Shown here piece after piece: positions 8,578 to 19,183 of a stretch of DNA of 64,000 nt. The position numbers and the translations under genes were made by a program. A model generated the notes under the pieces. The model was not told where the DNA came from, did not search any database, and was given only the letters and a program-made list of their open reading frames with translations. The DNA lies in NCBI GenBank assembly GCA_947455145.1, contig CANGME010000012.1:59679-123678 (forward strand), read 5' to 3'. Each line of letters opens with the position of its first letter. Position 1 is the first letter of the stretch. This DNA comes from Comamonadaceae bacterium (GTDB lineage: Bacteria > Pseudomonadota > Gammaproteobacteria > Burkholderiales > Burkholderiaceae_C).

Positions 8578-9342
8578 TCACGAGATGAACAAATCAACAC
8601 GATCCGTGATGACCCCATCCGTACCCAAGTCCAGCAGGCGCTTTGCCTCAGCTTCGTCATTGACGGTATAGCTCAGACAGCGCAGGCCGGCGCTCTTGAT
8701 TTGGGTGACGGTGGATGTGTCCCACAGGGTGTGTTTGCAGACCACGGCGACGCAGCCCAGGGCGAGGGCGGTTTCTAGCCAGCCGGTCCAGAGGGTGTCG
8801 AGCAGCAGGCCGCGTGATAAGTGGATGGGTAGATCGGGCTCGGCATCGCGCGCACCTTCCAGCGCCACCACATCAAACGAGGTGAGCAGGGGCGGCACGG
8901 CGGCGTTTTGCCACAGGCGGGCGGCGTGCCGAGCCACGACGTTGCCTGTGTGGCGCTCGGTGCCGGGTGTGGGTTTGATCTCGATGTTGAGGTAGTACTG
9001 GTGTTGCAGGCAGAACTGCGCGACCTCGTCCAAAGTGGGCAGGGGTTCGCCTTTAAAGGGGGCGGAATGCCAGGCCCCGGCGTCCAGCGTTCGCAGGGTG
9101 GCCCAGGGGTGATCGCCCGCGATTTCGCTGGCCTGTGGGCCGAGGAGGGCTGCGGCGTTGGTGGTGCGGGTCAGGGTGCTGTCGTGCAGCAGGAAGGGCA
9201 CGCCGTCGCTGGAGAGTTTGACGTCGCACTCGAACATGCGGTAGCCGTGGCCCGCGCCCACACGAAAAGCCGCCAGGGTGTTCTCAGGGGCCAGCTTGCC
9301 CGCGCCCCGGTGGGCAATCCAGCGGGGGTAGGGCCAACTCAT
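8578..9342 (-). CDS. ugpQ: Glycerophosphodiester phosphodiesterase (cytoplasmic, UgpQ type)
   Basis: A 254-aa GDPD-family TIM-barrel enzyme that hydrolyses glycerophosphodiesters to sn-glycerol-3-phosphate and an alcohol. Signature residues are IAHRGAG (His and Arg, 9-15), [26 protein letters not shown] (Glu, Asp and His of the active site) and LNIEIKP. There is no signal peptide, which fits the cytosolic UgpQ and not GlpQ. It overlaps ugpC by 4 bp and closes the ugpBAECQ operon, so diesters imported by the transporter are cleaved at once. Confidence 0.94.
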   Translation of the reverse strand: MSWPYPRWIAHRGAGKLAPENTLAAFRVGAGHGYRMFECDVKLSSDGVPFLLHDSTLTRTTNAAALLGPQASEIAGDHPWATLRTLDAGAWHSAPFKGEPLPTLDEVAQFCLQHQYYLNIEIKPTPGTERHTGNVVARHAARLWQNAAVPPLLTSFDVVALEGARDAEPDLPIHLSRGLLLDTLWTGWLETALALGCVAVVCKHTLWDTSTVTQIKSAGLRCLSYTVNDEAEAKRLLDLGTDGVITDRVDLFIS

Positions 9343-10358
9343 AAGCGCTTGCCCGAGGCCGCGTCAAACCAGTGCAGCCGGTCGGCTCGGGCGGTGATGT
9401 GCAGCGCCGAGCCGATGGCGGGCACGATGCCTTGTTCTTCTTCGGTGCGCACAATGATTTGCTCGCCGTCTAAGCGGGTGTAGAGCAGGCGCTCGGCACC
9501 CAGCATTTCCACCGCCTCGACCTGCACCGTCCAGCCCGTTGTTGTGGTCTGCGCGCTGATTTGCAAGTGCTCAGGCCGCACACCCAGAATAGCCCCGGCA
9601 CGCCCGTGCGGCGCGCTGCGCAGAAGGTTCATGGGGGGCGAGCCGATGAAGCTGGCGACAAAGGTGGAGGCGGGCCGGTGGTACACCTCCTCGGGTGTGC
9701 CGAACTGCTCCATCACGCCTGCGTTCATGACGATCATGCGCTGCGCCAGCGTCATGGCCTCGACTTGGTCGTGCGTGACGAACAGCGAGGTGATGCCTAA
9801 CTCGCGGTGTAGTTTCTGGATTTCCAGCCGCGTTTGGGCGCGCAGCTTGGCGTCCAGGTTGGAGAGGGGTTCGTCGAACAAAAACACCTGCGGCTGGCGC
9901 ACGATGGCGCGGCCCATGGCCACGCGCTGGCGTTGGCCCCCAGAGAGTTCGCGCGGCTTGCGTTGCAGGTAGGGTGCGAGTTCCAAAATGGCAGCCGCCT
10001 TGTCCACGCGCGCCTTGATCTCGTCCTTAGGCACTTTGGCAATCTTCAGGCCGTAGGCCATGTTGTCGAAGACGCTCATGTGCGGGTACAGCGCGTAGTT
10101 TTGGAACACCATGGCGATGTCGCGCTCAGCGGGCTCTAGCTGGTTGACGACGCGTGGGCCGATGGAGATGTCACCCGAGCTGATTTCCTCCAGCCCGGCC
10201 ACCATGCGCAGCAGGGTGGATTTACCGCAGCCCGAGGGGCCAACGATGACGATGAATTCACCGTCTGCAATGTCCGCGCTGACGCCATGGATGACGGGGT
10301 TGGCGCTCTTGCCGTGGCCGTAGTGTTTGAAGACTTTATTGAGTGTGATTGAGGCCAT
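9339..10358 (-). CDS. ugpC: sn-Glycerol-3-phosphate ABC transporter, ATP-binding protein
   Basis: A 339-aa MalK/UgpC-type ATPase. It has the Walker A motif GPSGCGKST (40-48), the Q-loop in FQNYALYPH, the LSGGQRQR signature, Walker [14 protein letters not shown] and the H-loop VTHDQ. The C-terminal TOBE/regulatory domain contains ILGVRPEHL, as in sugar and G3P importers. The start overlaps the ugpE stop by one base. It energises import through UgpA-UgpE. Confidence 0.96.
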   Translation of the reverse strand: MASITLNKVFKHYGHGKSANPVIHGVSADIADGEFIVIVGPSGCGKSTLLRMVAGLEEISSGDISIGPRVVNQLEPAERDIAMVFQNYALYPHMSVFDNMAYGLKIAKVPKDEIKARVDKAAAILELAPYLQRKPRELSGGQRQRVAMGRAIVRQPQVFLFDEPLSNLDAKLRAQTRLEIQKLHRELGITSLFVTHDQVEAMTLAQRMIVMNAGVMEQFGTPEEVYHRPASTFVASFIGSPPMNLLRSAPHGRAGAILGVRPEHLQISAQTTTTGWTVQVEAVEMLGAERLLYTRLDGEQIIVRTEEEQGIVPAIGSALHITARADRLHWFDAASGKRL

Positions 10359-11209
10359 TATTTTTCCGTATCCACCAAGCCTTTAACAAACCATTTCTGC
10401 ATCAACACCACCACCAGAGCAGGTGGCAGCATGGCCAGGATGGCGGTGGCCATGACGACGTTCCATTGCATGTCGGAGTCACCCCCAGAAATCATCCGTT
10501 TGATGCCGATGACCACCGGGTACATGTTCTCGTTAGTGGTAACCAGCAGCGGCCAGAGGTACTGGTTCCAGCCGTAGATAAATTGAATGACGAACAGCGC
10601 GGCGATGGAGGTGCGGGATAGCGGCAGCAGCACGTCTTTGAAAAAACGCAGCGGACCTGCGCCGTCCATGCGTGCCGCTTCCACCAACTCTTCCGGTACG
10701 GTGAGGAAAAATTGACGGAATAAAAACGTGGCCGTGGCCGAGGCAATCAGAGGGATGGTCAGGCCCGCATAGCTGTTGAGCATGCCCAGATCGGACACTA
10801 CTTTGTAGGTGGGGCCAATGCGCACCTCCACCGGCAGCATCAGCGTGATGAAGATGGACCAGAAGAAGAACATGCGAAACCGGAAGCGGAAATAAACAAT
10901 GGCGAACGCGGACAGCATGGATATGGAAATCTTGCCGATGGCGATGATGAGTGCCGACACTAGGCTGACGAGCATCATCTGGCCGACCGGCGTTTTGGAG
11001 CCCGAGCCACTGCCCGTGCCATTCCAGGCGGTGGTGTAGTTCTCCACCAGATGCGAGCCCGGCAACAAGGGCATGGGGCTTTGCACAATCGCTTGCGAGG
11101 TTTGGGTCGAGGCGACAAAGGTCAGGTAAAGAGGAAAGGCAACGGCCAGCACACCGATGATGAGCACGGCGTGAGCGAGGGCGTCCAGCCAGGGGCGGCG
11201 ATCAACCAT
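10358..11209 (-). CDS. ugpE: sn-Glycerol-3-phosphate ABC transporter permease UgpE
   Basis: A 283-aa inner-membrane permease with six predicted helices, beginning after a short cytoplasmic tail (about residue 14). The EAA loop that contacts the ATPase is [30 protein letters not shown] segment typical of the MalG/UgpE class follows. It sits between ugpA (2-bp gap) and ugpC (1-bp overlap), so it is translationally coupled to both. Confidence 0.95.
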   Translation of the reverse strand: MVDRRPWLDALAHAVLIIGVLAVAFPLYLTFVASTQTSQAIVQSPMPLLPGSHLVENYTTAWNGTGSGSGSKTPVGQMMLVSLVSALIIAIGKISISMLSAFAIVYFRFRFRMFFFWSIFITLMLPVEVRIGPTYKVVSDLGMLNSYAGLTIPLIASATATFLFRQFFLTVPEELVEAARMDGAGPLRFFKDVLLPLSRTSIAALFVIQFIYGWNQYLWPLLVTTNENMYPVVIGIKRMISGGDSDMQWNVVMATAILAMLPPALVVVLMQKWFVKGLVDTEK

Positions 11210-11210
11210 T

Positions 11211-12092
11211 TCAGTAATTCACTTTCTTCTCAACAAAGCGGAACTGCACCACCGTCAGCGCCACCACGATCACCATCAGCACGACCGACTGCGCAGCCGA
11301 GCCGCCCAAGTCCATGGCCTTGAAGCCGTCGTAGTACACCTTGTAGACCAGGATGGCGGTGTCTTTGCCCGGGCCGCCCTGCGTGGCCGCGTCGATGATG
11401 GCAAAGGTGTCAAAGAAGGCATAGACGATGTTGATGACGAGCAGGAAAAAAGTGGTGGGCGAGAGCAGCGGGAAAACAATTGTCCAAAAGCGCCGCCAGG
11501 GGCGTGCGCCGTCAATGGCGGCGGCCTCAATCAGTGACTTGGGGATGGATTGCAGACCGGCCAGAAAGAACAAGAAGTTGTAGGAAATCTGCTTCCACAC
11601 TGCCGCCATCACCACCAGGGTCATGGCATGGGTGCTGTTGAGCAGGTGGTTCCAGTCCACGCCCATGGCGTTCAGCGCGTAAGACACCACGCCCACGCTG
11701 GGCGCGAACATGAATAGCCACAGCACGCCTGCCACGGCGGGGGCGACGGCATAGGGCCAGATCAGCAGGGTTTTGTAGATGAGCGCGCCTTTGACAATGC
11801 GATCTGCAAACACGGCCAACAGCAGCGAAAGGCTGATGCCCAGCACCGCCACGGCGGTGGAAAAAATGGCGGTGGTGTAGAACGAGGCGAGGTAGGTTTC
11901 GTCTTGCCAGAGGTTGCGAAAGTTCTCCAGCCCCACCCATTCCACCGAGGTGCCAAAGGCGTCTGATTGCTGCACTGATTGCAGCAGGGCTTGCGCTGCG
12001 GGCCAGAAGAAGAACAGCGTGATGACGATGACCTGCGGCGTCAGCAGCAGCCAGGGGAGCCAGCGGGAGTGGAAGACAACGCGTTTTTCCAT
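11211..12092 (-). CDS. ugpA: sn-Glycerol-3-phosphate ABC transporter permease UgpA
   Basis: A 293-aa permease of the MalF/UgpA class, with six predicted helices, the first being [19 protein letters not shown]. The EAA loop [15 protein letters not shown] is present, as is an [17 protein letters not shown] segment between helices. It pairs with UgpE. It is separated from ugpB by 383 bp that hold a large inverted repeat, so the permease genes may be expressed at a lower level than the binding protein. Confidence 0.95.
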   Translation of the reverse strand: MEKRVVFHSRWLPWLLLTPQVIVITLFFFWPAAQALLQSVQQSDAFGTSVEWVGLENFRNLWQDETYLASFYTTAIFSTAVAVLGISLSLLLAVFADRIVKGALIYKTLLIWPYAVAPAVAGVLWLFMFAPSVGVVSYALNAMGVDWNHLLNSTHAMTLVVMAAVWKQISYNFLFFLAGLQSIPKSLIEAAAIDGARPWRRFWTIVFPLLSPTTFFLLVINIVYAFFDTFAIIDAATQGGPGKDTAILVYKVYYDGFKAMDLGGSAAQSVVLMVIVVALTVVQFRFVEKKVNY

Positions 12093-12147
12093 TACGGTTT
12101 GTCTCGGGGTTCAAACGCTCGGGTGCAGGGTCTTGTACGCCCCGGCA

Positions 12148-12351
12148 CTTGGGGTGAGTAGCTCCGCGAATGTCCCCCGGCCTTTGGCCTCCTCCTTGAT
12201 TTCGCTACGCCACTCACCCCAAGCGCCTGGGCGGCGAACAGGGTGGGGATTCGACGATGAAATACCAGCCACGCTCTTGGATCAGGTCGGTACCGCGCTC
12301 TGCGCAGCGAAATCAAGGAGGAGGCCGTAGGCCGGGGGACATTCGCGGAGC
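12148..12351. repeat. Long inverted repeat (family B) between ugpB and ugpA
   Basis: The arms 12161-12210 and 12302-12351 are 50 bp each and match at 47 positions when one is reverse-complemented (hand count). Each begins GCTCCGCGAATGTCCCCCGG on its own outer end. The left arm is itself flanked by a 12-bp inverted pair, CTTGGGGTGAGT (12148-12159) and ACTCACCCCAAG (12212-12223). The second of these recurs at 51442 beside the reductase gene. The rest of the 383-bp gap shows no gene. In the operon mRNA it would form a very stable stem just after ugpB. Confidence 0.85.
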
Positions 12352-12475
12352 AGAATGCGGTGCCGGCCTGATCCCGCGAGGTAATGGCGCGTGACAAGGT
12401 ATCACGCGAAGCCGCAGCCAGACACCTAAAGAACGAGACACCGCTTGACGTCATGACTGCCATGGGGAAAGTCCA

Positions 12476-13780
12476 TCAAGACTTATTGGCCTTCTCAAAC
12501 CGCACCAGCAACTCGTTGCCACGCTTGACGATAGAGTCCAGCGCCTCTTGGGCGGTCTTCTTGCCACCCCAGACCTGCTCCAACTCTTCGTCCTCGATGG
12601 CGCGGATCTGCACATAGTTGCCCAGTCGGATGCCGCGTGACTTGTCGGTGGTCTTGCGGATCATCTGGTTGACCGCCACGTCGGTGCCAGGGTTTTGTTT
12701 GTAGAAACCGGATTTTTCAGTCAGCTCGAAAGCCGCTTTGGTGATAGGCAGGTAGCCCGTTCGCTTGTGGCTGGCAGACTGCACCTCGGGGCTGGAGAGG
12801 TAGTTAAAGAAGCTGGCCACGCCTTTGTAATCAGCCGGTTTCTTGCCCGCCATCACCCACAGACTGCCACCACCGATGACCGTGTTTTGCGGTGCGCCGG
12901 GCACATCCGGGTAGTGCGGCAGCGGGGCCAGTCCGTAAGCGAACTTGGCATTTTTGGCGACGTTGCCGTAGAAGCCGGAGGACGTGGTCATCATGGCGCA
13001 TTCACCGGAGATGAAAGTGGGCTCGGGCACATTGCCCCGGCCTTTATAGACAAACAAGCCCTGCTTGGACATGTTGGCCAAGTTCTCGATATGGCGCACG
13101 TGCAGGGGGCTGTTGATCTTCATGCGCGCGTCCAGCCCGCCCAGGCCGTTGCCTTTGGTGGCGAACTCCACGTTGTGCCAGGCGGAGAAGCTCTCTAGCT
13201 GCGTCCAACCCTGCCACGAGATGGACAGAGGACATTTGTGGCCATTCGCCTTAAGCTTGGCGGCGGCCAATGCCACCTCAGGCCAAGTGCCGGGGGCTTT
13301 GTCGGGGTTGAGTCCGGCGGCTTTGAAAGCGTCCTTGTTGTAATAAAAAACCGTGGTCGAGCTGTTGAACGGGAAGCTCAGCATCTGGCCATTGGGCGCG
13401 GTGTAATAGCCCGCCACGGCGGGCACGTAGGCGGTCGGGTCGAACTTAAAGCCCGCATCGGTCATGACCTGGGTGACGGGCACGATGGCATTTTTGCTGG
13501 CCATCATGGTGGCGGTGCCCACCTCGAACACTTGGAGGATGTGAGGGGCATTGCCCGCGCGGAAGGCGGCTACCGCAGCTGTCATGGACTCGTCGTAACT
13601 GCCCTTGTAGGTGGGGACGATTTTGAAATCTTTTTGCTTGGCGTTGAAGTCCTTGGCTAGGTCATTGACCCACTCGCCGTTAACGGCGGTCATGGAGTGC
13701 CACCACTGGACTTCGGTTTGGGCTTGGGCCGGGGCCAGGAATGTGGCGGCCAGTGCGGCGGAGATGAGTTGAAGTTTCAT
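12476..13780 (-). CDS. ugpB: sn-Glycerol-3-phosphate periplasmic binding protein
   Basis: A 434-aa family-1 extracellular solute-binding protein. The start MKLQLISAALAATF is chosen because it begins a clean signal peptide (cleavage after AQAQ, about residue 20) and has an AAGGAAA Shine-Dalgarno; the frame extends upstream to 13837 without merit. The mature protein begins TEVQWWHSM, typical of UgpB, and includes FNSSTTVFYYNKDAF and SGFYGNVAKNAK. It captures G3P and glycerophosphodiesters for UgpAEC. It is the first gene of the operon; I saw no convincing Pho box in the 145 bp upstream. Confidence 0.95.
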   Translation of the reverse strand: MKLQLISAALAATFLAPAQAQTEVQWWHSMTAVNGEWVNDLAKDFNAKQKDFKIVPTYKGSYDESMTAAVAAFRAGNAPHILQVFEVGTATMMASKNAIVPVTQVMTDAGFKFDPTAYVPAVAGYYTAPNGQMLSFPFNSSTTVFYYNKDAFKAAGLNPDKAPGTWPEVALAAAKLKANGHKCPLSISWQGWTQLESFSAWHNVEFATKGNGLGGLDARMKINSPLHVRHIENLANMSKQGLFVYKGRGNVPEPTFISGECAMMTTSSGFYGNVAKNAKFAYGLAPLPHYPDVPGAPQNTVIGGGSLWVMAGKKPADYKGVASFFNYLSSPEVQSASHKRTGYLPITKAAFELTEKSGFYKQNPGTDVAVNQMIRKTTDKSRGIRLGNYVQIRAIEDEELEQVWGGKKTAQEALDSIVKRGNELLVRFEKANKS

Positions 13781-13982
13781 TGCGAATTTCCTTGGTTCAA
13801 GGGGTTCAATTGGATTGAGCCTGTATGTCAGCCTCATTAAACCCCCGAAGAGGCCGCTCAGGACCCCGGGCTTTCCATGAGAGTGAAGTCGAAAAATGCT
13901 GCACTGCGGTAATATCCCTCATTGAAGTTTCAACACGCCCGCGAAGGCGTGAATGACGAACGGATAAAACCTAAAAATTCCC

Positions 13983-16900
13983 ATGAACGCCCCCATCCCG
14001 CTCCACCTCCTTGCCGCCGCGCCCGGTGCCTTGCCGCACGCGCATGACCGCATTCGTGAAATCCCCTACAACTACACCTCGTTTTCTGACCGCGAGATCG
14101 TGATCCGCCTGCTGGGCACGCGCGCTTGGGATTTGCTCAATTTCTTGCGTGGCGAGCGCCACACGGGCCGCTCATCGCGCATGTTGTACGAGGTGCTGGG
14201 TGATATCTGGGTGGTGCAGCGCAACTCCTATTTGCAAGATGACTTGCTGGACAACCCCAAGCGCCGCCGCCAGTTGGCGGACGCGCTGCACCACCGGCTC
14301 AACGAGGTGGAGAAGCGTCGCACCCCGCAAGACGACCCAGCGCGTGACCTGATGGTGGGCGAGTTGCTGGCGGCTGCTAGCCGTGCGGTACAGGCCTTTG
14401 ACGACTCTTTTGTCGAAGTGGCCGAGTTGCGGCGCAAGACCCAGCGCGTGCTGGGCAAACTCACCGCCAAAGACAACATCAAGTTCGACGGCATGAGCCG
14501 CGTGGCGCACGTGACGGACGCGACCGATTGGCGCGTGGAGGTGCCGTTTGTGGTGCTTGCGCCCGACACCGAGGCGGAGATGGCCGGTCTGGTCAAAGGC
14601 TGTATCGACCTGGGCCTGACCATCATCGCGCGCGGCGGCGGCACCGGCTACACCGGGGGGGCCGTGCCCCTGACTTGGAAGAGCGCCGTCATCAACACCG
14701 AAAAGCTGGAGGCCATGAGTGAGGTCGAGATGATGACCCTGCCCGGTATGGATCGCCCCGTGGCCACGGTCTGGTCTGAGGCGGGTGTGGTGACGCAGCG
14801 CGTGGCCGATGCCGCCGAGCGCGCTGGTTATGTGTTTGCGGTGGACCCCACTTCGGCTGAGGCGTCTTGCATTGGCGGCAATATCGCCATGAACGCAGGC
14901 GGCAAGAAAGCAGTGCTGTGGGGCACAGCGTTGGACAATCTGGCCAGCTGGCGCATGGTCACACCCGACGCGGGCTGGCTGGAAGTCACCCGGCTGAACC
15001 ACAACATGGGCAAGATCCATGACGCGGATGTAGCCAGCTTTGAGCTGCAGTATTTCAAGGCCGACGGCAAGACCAAGGTGCGTTCTGAGCGGCTCGATAT
15101 CCCCGGCCCTTCGTTTCGCAAAGAGGGCCTGGGCAAGGACGTAACCGACAAGTTTTTGAGCGGCCTGCCAGGCATTCAAAAAGAAGGCTGCGACGGTCTC
15201 ATCACCAGCGCGCGCTGGGTCGTGCACCGCATGCCCACGCACACCCGCACCGTGTGCCTGGAGTTCTTTGGCCACGCACGCGACGCGGTGCCCAGCATCG
15301 TGGAGATCAAAGACTTCATGTTTGCCGAGGTCAAGCGTTCTGGCGTTTTGCTGGCGGGCTTGGAGCATCTGGACGACCGCTACCTTAAGGCCGTGGGCTA
15401 TGCCACCAAATCCAAGCGCGGCGGCTTGCCCAAGATGGTGTTGTTTGGCGACATCGCTGGGGACGACGCGGACGCGGTGGCGCGAGCCACCAGCGAGGTG
15501 GTGCGCATTGCCAATTCACGCAGTGGCGAGGGCTTTATTGCCATCAGCCCGGAAGCACGCAAGAAGTTCTGGCTGGACCGCAAGCGCACGGCGGCCATCT
15601 CCCGCCACACCAACGCCTTCAAGATCAATGAAGACGTGGTGATTCCCCTGCCGCGCATGGCCGAGTACACCGACGGCATCGAGCGCATCAACATCGAGCT
15701 GAGCCTGACCAACAAGATCAAGCTGTGCGACGAGCTGGCTGAATTTTTCAGCCAAAGCGCCCTGCCACAGGGCAAGCGTGGTGAAGCCAACGACCTTGCC
15801 CCCGCCGGGCTGATGCAAGGCCGGATGGTGCAAGCGCAGGCTCTGGTGGCCGAGGTGCGCAGCTTGTGGGCAGGCTGGTTACAGGGCATAGACACACTGT
15901 TCCCGAAGTTGCAAGACCATTCCCTGCGCGCCAGTTGGAAGACTCAACTCCGTGAGCCGCTTCAGGCCCTGTTTACCGGGGCTGAGTTTGTGACAATTTT
16001 GGACGAGTGCAACGCCATTCACCAGCGCGTGCTCAAGGGCCGCGTCTGGGCTGCCCTGCACATGCATGCGGGTGACGGCAATGTGCACACCAACCTGCCG
16101 GTCAACAGCGACGACTACGAGATGCTGCAAGCCGCGCACACGGCGGTCAAACGCATCATGGTGCTGGCGCGTTCGCTCAATGGCGTGATCTCGGGCGAGC
16201 ATGGCATTGGCATCACCAAGCTGGAGTTTTTGACCGACGCGGAGCTGAAACCTTTTGCCGACTACAAGGCCAAGGTTGATCCTGAGGGGCGTTTCAACAA
16301 AGGCAAGTTGCTGCGAAATCCTAATACCGTTCGCCCTGAGCTTGTCGAAGGGTTGGCAAAGGCTTCGACAAGCTCAGCCCGAACGGTAGCGAGTGAAGTT
16401 ACCTACGCCGACCTGACCAACGCCTACACGCCCAGCTTCGGCTTGATGGGCCACGAGTCCATCATCATGCAGCAGTCCGACATTGGCGCCATTGCCGATA
16501 GCGTGAAAGACTGCCTGCGCTGCGGCAAATGCAAGCCGGTGTGCTCCACGCATGTGCCGCGCGCCAACCTGCTGTACAGCCCGCGCGACAAGATTTTGGC
16601 GACTTCGCTGCTGGTGGAGGCATTTTTGTACGAAGAGCAGACCCGCCGAGGCATCTCGATCCGGCACTGGGAAGAGTTCGAGGACGTAGCCGACCACTGC
16701 ACCGTGTGCCACAAGTGCCTGACGCCCTGCCCGGTCAATATCGACTTTGGCGATGTGTCCATGAACATGCGAAATCTGCTTCGAAAAATGGGGCAAAAGA
16801 CCTTCCGCCCCGGCAACGCCGCCGCCATGTTCTTCCTGAACGCGACCAACCCCGAAACCATCAAGCTGATGCGCTCGGCCATGGTGGGTGTGGGCTTCAA

Positions 16901-17939
16901 GGCCCAACGGCTGGCCAATAACCTGTTTAAACGCCTGGCCAAAAAGCAGACCGCCAAGCCGCCCGCCAGCGTGGGCAAGCCGCCCATCAAGTCGCAGGTG
17001 ATCCACTTCATCAACAAAAAAATGCCGGGCAACCTGCCCAAGAAGACGGCACGCGCGCTGCTGGACATTGAAGACAGCGACTACGTGCCCATCATCCGCA
17101 ACGCCCAGGCCACCACGGCCGAGAGCGAGGCGGTGTTTTACTTCCCCGGTTGCGGCTCGGAGCGCCTGTTCAGTCAAGTGGGCTTGGCCACGCAGGCCAT
17201 GCTCTGGCATGCGGGGGTGCAAACGGTGTTGCCACCGGGTTACTTGTGCTGCGGCTACCCGCAACGTGGCTCGGGCCAGCAGGACAAGGCCGACAAAATC
17301 ATCACCGACAACCGCGTGCTGTTCCACCGCGTGGCCAACACCTTGAACTACCTGGACATCAAGACGGTGGTGGTGAGCTGCGGTACCTGCTACGACCAGT
17401 TGCAGGGTTACGAGTTTGACAAAATCTTCCCCGGCAGCCGCATCATCGACATTCACGAGTACCTGCTGGAAAAAGGCATCACCCTCGGTGACAAAGGTGC
17501 TTACCTCTACCACGACCCTTGCCACAGCCCGATGAAGCTGCAAGAGCCGATGAAGACCGTCAAAGCCTTGCTGGGTGACCAAGTGCTGAAGAGCGACCGC
17601 TGCTGCGGTGAGAGCGGCACACTGGGCGTGACCCGGCCTGATATCTCAACTCAGGTGCGCTTTCGCAAGGAAGAAGAGCTCAAGCGGGATGAGACGGCCC
17701 TGCGTGCGTTAAAACAAGATGGCGAAGCGCTGGTCGGCGAAAAAGACAACATCAAAATCCTCACCAGTTGCCCTAGCTGCCTGCAAGGTTTGTCGCGTTA
17801 TGGCAATGATCTGAACAATGGTTTGTTGGAGGCCGACTACATCGTGGTCGAAATGGCGCGCAAAATCCTGGGTGAGCAGTGGCTGCCAGAGTATGTGCAA
17901 GCGGCCAATGCCGGTGGTATTGAACGAGTTTTGGTTTAA
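13983..17939 (+). CDS. Fused FAD-linked oxidase / Fe-S oxidoreductase (DUF3683-FAD_binding_4-Fer4-CCG)
   Basis: A 1318-aa soluble protein that joins the GlcD-like flavoprotein and the GlcF/LldE-like Fe-S subunit of 2-hydroxyacid (probably D-lactate type) dehydrogenases. In order: a DUF3683 domain (about 20-170), an FAD-binding domain with [13 protein letters not shown] (about 215), FAD-oxidase C-terminal domain with [15 protein letters not shown] and [15 protein letters not shown], two [4Fe-4S] motifs [11 protein letters not shown] (about 844) and [12 protein letters not shown] (about 906), and two CCG-type domains with [10 protein letters not shown] (about 1089) and [10 protein letters not shown] (about 1207). 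Between flavin and Fe-S halves, residues about 782-802 come from an in-frame copy of repeat family A. Substrate and acceptor are inferred only. DUF971 and ubiquinone genes follow. Confidence 0.9.
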   Translation: MNAPIPLHLLAAAPGALPHAHDRIREIPYNYTSFSDREIVIRLLGTRAWDLLNFLRGERHTGRSSRMLYEVLGDIWVVQRNSYLQDDLLDNPKRRRQLADALHHRLNEVEKRRTPQDDPARDLMVGELLAAASRAVQAFDDSFVEVAELRRKTQRVLGKLTAKDNIKFDGMSRVAHVTDATDWRVEVPFVVLAPDTEAEMAGLVKGCIDLGLTIIARGGGTGYTGGAVPLTWKSAVINTEKLEAMSEVEMMTLPGMDRPVATVWSEAGVVTQRVADAAERAGYVFAVDPTSAEASCIGGNIAMNAGGKKAVLWGTALDNLASWRMVTPDAGWLEVTRLNHNMGKIHDADVASFELQYFKADGKTKVRSERLDIPGPSFRKEGLGKDVTDKFLSGLPGIQKEGCDGLITSARWVVHRMPTHTRTVCLEFFGHARDAVPSIVEIKDFMFAEVKRSGVLLAGLEHLDDRYLKAVGYATKSKRGGLPKMVLFGDIAGDDADAVARATSEVVRIANSRSGEGFIAISPEARKKFWLDRKRTAAISRHTNAFKINEDVVIPLPRMAEYTDGIERINIELSLTNKIKLCDELAEFFSQSALPQGKRGEANDLAPAGLMQGRMVQAQALVAEVRSLWAGWLQGIDTLFPKLQDHSLRASWKTQLREPLQALFTGAEFVTILDECNAIHQRVLKGRVWAALHMHAGDGNVHTNLPVNSDDYEMLQAAHTAVKRIMVLARSLNGVISGEHGIGITKLEFLTDAELKPFADYKAKVDPEGRFNKGKLLRNPNTVRPELVEGLAKASTSSARTVASEVTYADLTNAYTPSFGLMGHESIIMQQSDIGAIADSVKDCLRCGKCKPVCSTHVPRANLLYSPRDKILATSLLVEAFLYEEQTRRGISIRHWEEFEDVADHCTVCHKCLTPCPVNIDFGDVSMNMRNLLRKMGQKTFRPGNAAAMFFLNATNPETIKLMRSAMVGVGFKAQRLANNLFKRLAKKQTAKPPASVGKPPIKSQVIHFINKKMPGNLPKKTARALLDIEDSDYVPIIRNAQATTAESEAVFYFPGCGSERLFSQVGLATQAMLWHAGVQTVLPPGYLCCGYPQRGSGQQDKADKIITDNRVLFHRVANTLNYLDIKTVVVSCGTCYDQLQGYEFDKIFPGSRIIDIHEYLLEKGITLGDKGAYLYHDPCHSPMKLQEPMKTVKALLGDQVLKSDRCCGESGTLGVTRPDISTQVRFRKEEELKRDETALRALKQDGEALVGEKDNIKILTSCPSCLQGLSRYGNDLNNGLLEADYIVVEMARKILGEQWLPEYVQAANAGGIERVLV
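16326..16387. repeat. Palindromic repeat family A, full copy, in frame inside the oxidoreductase
   Basis: The arms 16326-16352 (ACCGTTCGCCCTGAGCTTG...) and 16361-16387 (...AGCTCAGCCCGAACGGT) are near-perfect inverted copies around an 8-bp spacer, TTGGCAAA. The element is read through as [19 protein letters not shown] without disturbing the frame, at the boundary between the flavin and Fe-S halves. Confidence 0.9.
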
Positions 17940-17951
17940 GGAGTATTGGTT

Positions 17952-18365
17952 ATGGCAGGTTTGCAATCAGGCGCACCCACACCGCAAGATTTGACGGTGC
18001 ATGGTCAGTCCAAAGTTTTGGAAATTGCATTCTCAGACGGGGCGAGTTACCGCATTCCGTTTGAGCTGATGCGCGTGTACTCGCCTTCAGCCGAGGTGCA
18101 GGGCCACGGGCCGGGTCAGGAAATTTTACAAACGGGCAAACGCGAAGTCGGCATTGTGGATTTGGCCTCGGTCGGCAATTACGCCGTGCAACCCACCTTT
18201 TCAGACGGGCACAGCAGCGGCATTTTTTCTTGGGATTACCTGTACTTTTTGGGCTCCCAACAAGACAAACTCTGGGCCGAATACCAGGGCCGCTTGCAAG
18301 CTGCCGGTGCAGACCGTGACGCGCCCATGATCGACAAGGCCGGGCACAGCTGCTCTAGTCATTGA
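17952..18365 (+). CDS. DUF971 domain protein (GBBH-like N-terminal domain)
   Basis: A 137-aa protein with the DUF971 fold, also found at the N-terminus of gamma-butyrobetaine hydroxylases: LTVHGQSKVLEIAFSDG, FELMRVYSPSAEVQGHG and FSDGHSSGIFSWDYL are the conserved blocks. The ATG at 17952 has AAGGAG 8 bp upstream; a TTG six bases earlier is less likely. It lies 12 bp after the oxidoreductase and 16 bp before ubiE, a conserved position in betaproteobacteria. The function is unknown; a role in ubiquinone or Fe-S metabolism is only suggested by position. Confidence 0.85.
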   Translation: MAGLQSGAPTPQDLTVHGQSKVLEIAFSDGASYRIPFELMRVYSPSAEVQGHGPGQEILQTGKREVGIVDLASVGNYAVQPTFSDGHSSGIFSWDYLYFLGSQQDKLWAEYQGRLQAAGADRDAPMIDKAGHSCSSH

Positions 18366-18381
18366 TTGGTAAAAACAGGCT

Positions 18382-19113
18382 ATGAGCAACACGCATTTTG
18401 GATTTGAGACGGTGGACGAGGGGGCCAAGGCAAAGCGCGTGCGCGGCGTGTTCGACTCGGTCGCACCCAAGTACGACTTGATGAACGACCTGATGTCCAT
18501 GGGTCTGCACCGCGCCTGGAAGGCCTACACCGTGCTGGTGGCCAACCTGCATGAGGGTGACCGAGCGCTGGACATTGCGGGTGGCACGGGTGACCTGGCC
18601 CTAGCCTTCTCAAAGAAGGTCGGCAAAAGTGGTCAGGTGGTGCACACCGACATCAACGAAGCCATGCTGCGCACCGGGCGTGACCGCCTGTTGGACGCGG
18701 GCGTAGCCCTGCCCACGATGGTGTGCGATGCCGAAAAACTGCCTTTTGCAAGCGACTACTTTGACGTGGTGAGCGTCGCCTTTGGCCTGCGCAACATGAC
18801 GCACAAAGACGTGGCCCTGTCCGAGATGAACCGCGTGCTCAAACCCGGTGGCAAGTTGCTGGTGCTGGAGTTCTCTAAGGTGGCCCCGCCACTGGAAAAA
18901 ATCTACGACTGGTACTCGTTCAAGCTTCTGCCCAAGTTGGGTCAATGGGTGGCAGGTGACGCTAGCAGCTACCAATACCTGGCCGAGTCCATCCGCATGC
19001 ACCCGGGGCAAGAAGAACTCAAGACCTTGATGAAGGCCGCAGGCTTTGGTCATGTGGATTTTCACAACATGTCGGGCGGGATTGTGGCCTTGCATGTCGG
19101 AATTAAGTGCTAA
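18382..19113 (+). CDS. ubiE: Demethylmenaquinone/2-methoxy-6-polyprenylbenzoquinol methyltransferase UbiE
   Basis: A 243-aa SAM-dependent C-methyltransferase of ubiquinone synthesis. It has the family signatures [19 protein letters not shown] (about 25-43), motif [12 protein letters not shown], and post-motif [16 protein letters not shown]. Length matches E. coli UbiE (251 aa). It leads a short conserved run with ubiJ and ubiB, interrupted by a Tim44-like gene. Confidence 0.96.
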   Translation: MSNTHFGFETVDEGAKAKRVRGVFDSVAPKYDLMNDLMSMGLHRAWKAYTVLVANLHEGDRALDIAGGTGDLALAFSKKVGKSGQVVHTDINEAMLRTGRDRLLDAGVALPTMVCDAEKLPFASDYFDVVSVAFGLRNMTHKDVALSEMNRVLKPGGKLLVLEFSKVAPPLEKIYDWYSFKLLPKLGQWVAGDASSYQYLAESIRMHPGQEELKTLMKAAGFGHVDFHNMSGGIVALHVGIKC

Positions 19114-19183
19114 ATACGACTCTTGCTTTATGAAGTAATGTAAAGTCTGAGGGATCAACGAATTGTTTTATCGGAGATAGATC

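Noticed and set aside
11527..12114. 195-codon minus-strand frame suggesting a frameshifted ugpA
   Set aside because: The other frame (11211-12092) encodes a complete UgpA with six helices and the EAA loop; this one is a shadow.
13800..13900. Pho box upstream of ugpB
   Set aside because: CTGTATGTCA-like bases are present, but there is no second half at the required 11-bp spacing.
14172..15368. 398-codon frame on the minus strand opposite the FAD/Fe-S oxidoreductase
   Set aside because: Antisense shadow of a well-conserved protein, with composition rich in His, Gln, Arg and Val and no recognisable domain.
16374..17582. 402-codon minus-strand frame opposite the Fe-S half of the oxidoreductase
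   Set aside because: Same reasoning; the opposite strand carries clear CxxC and CCG motifs.
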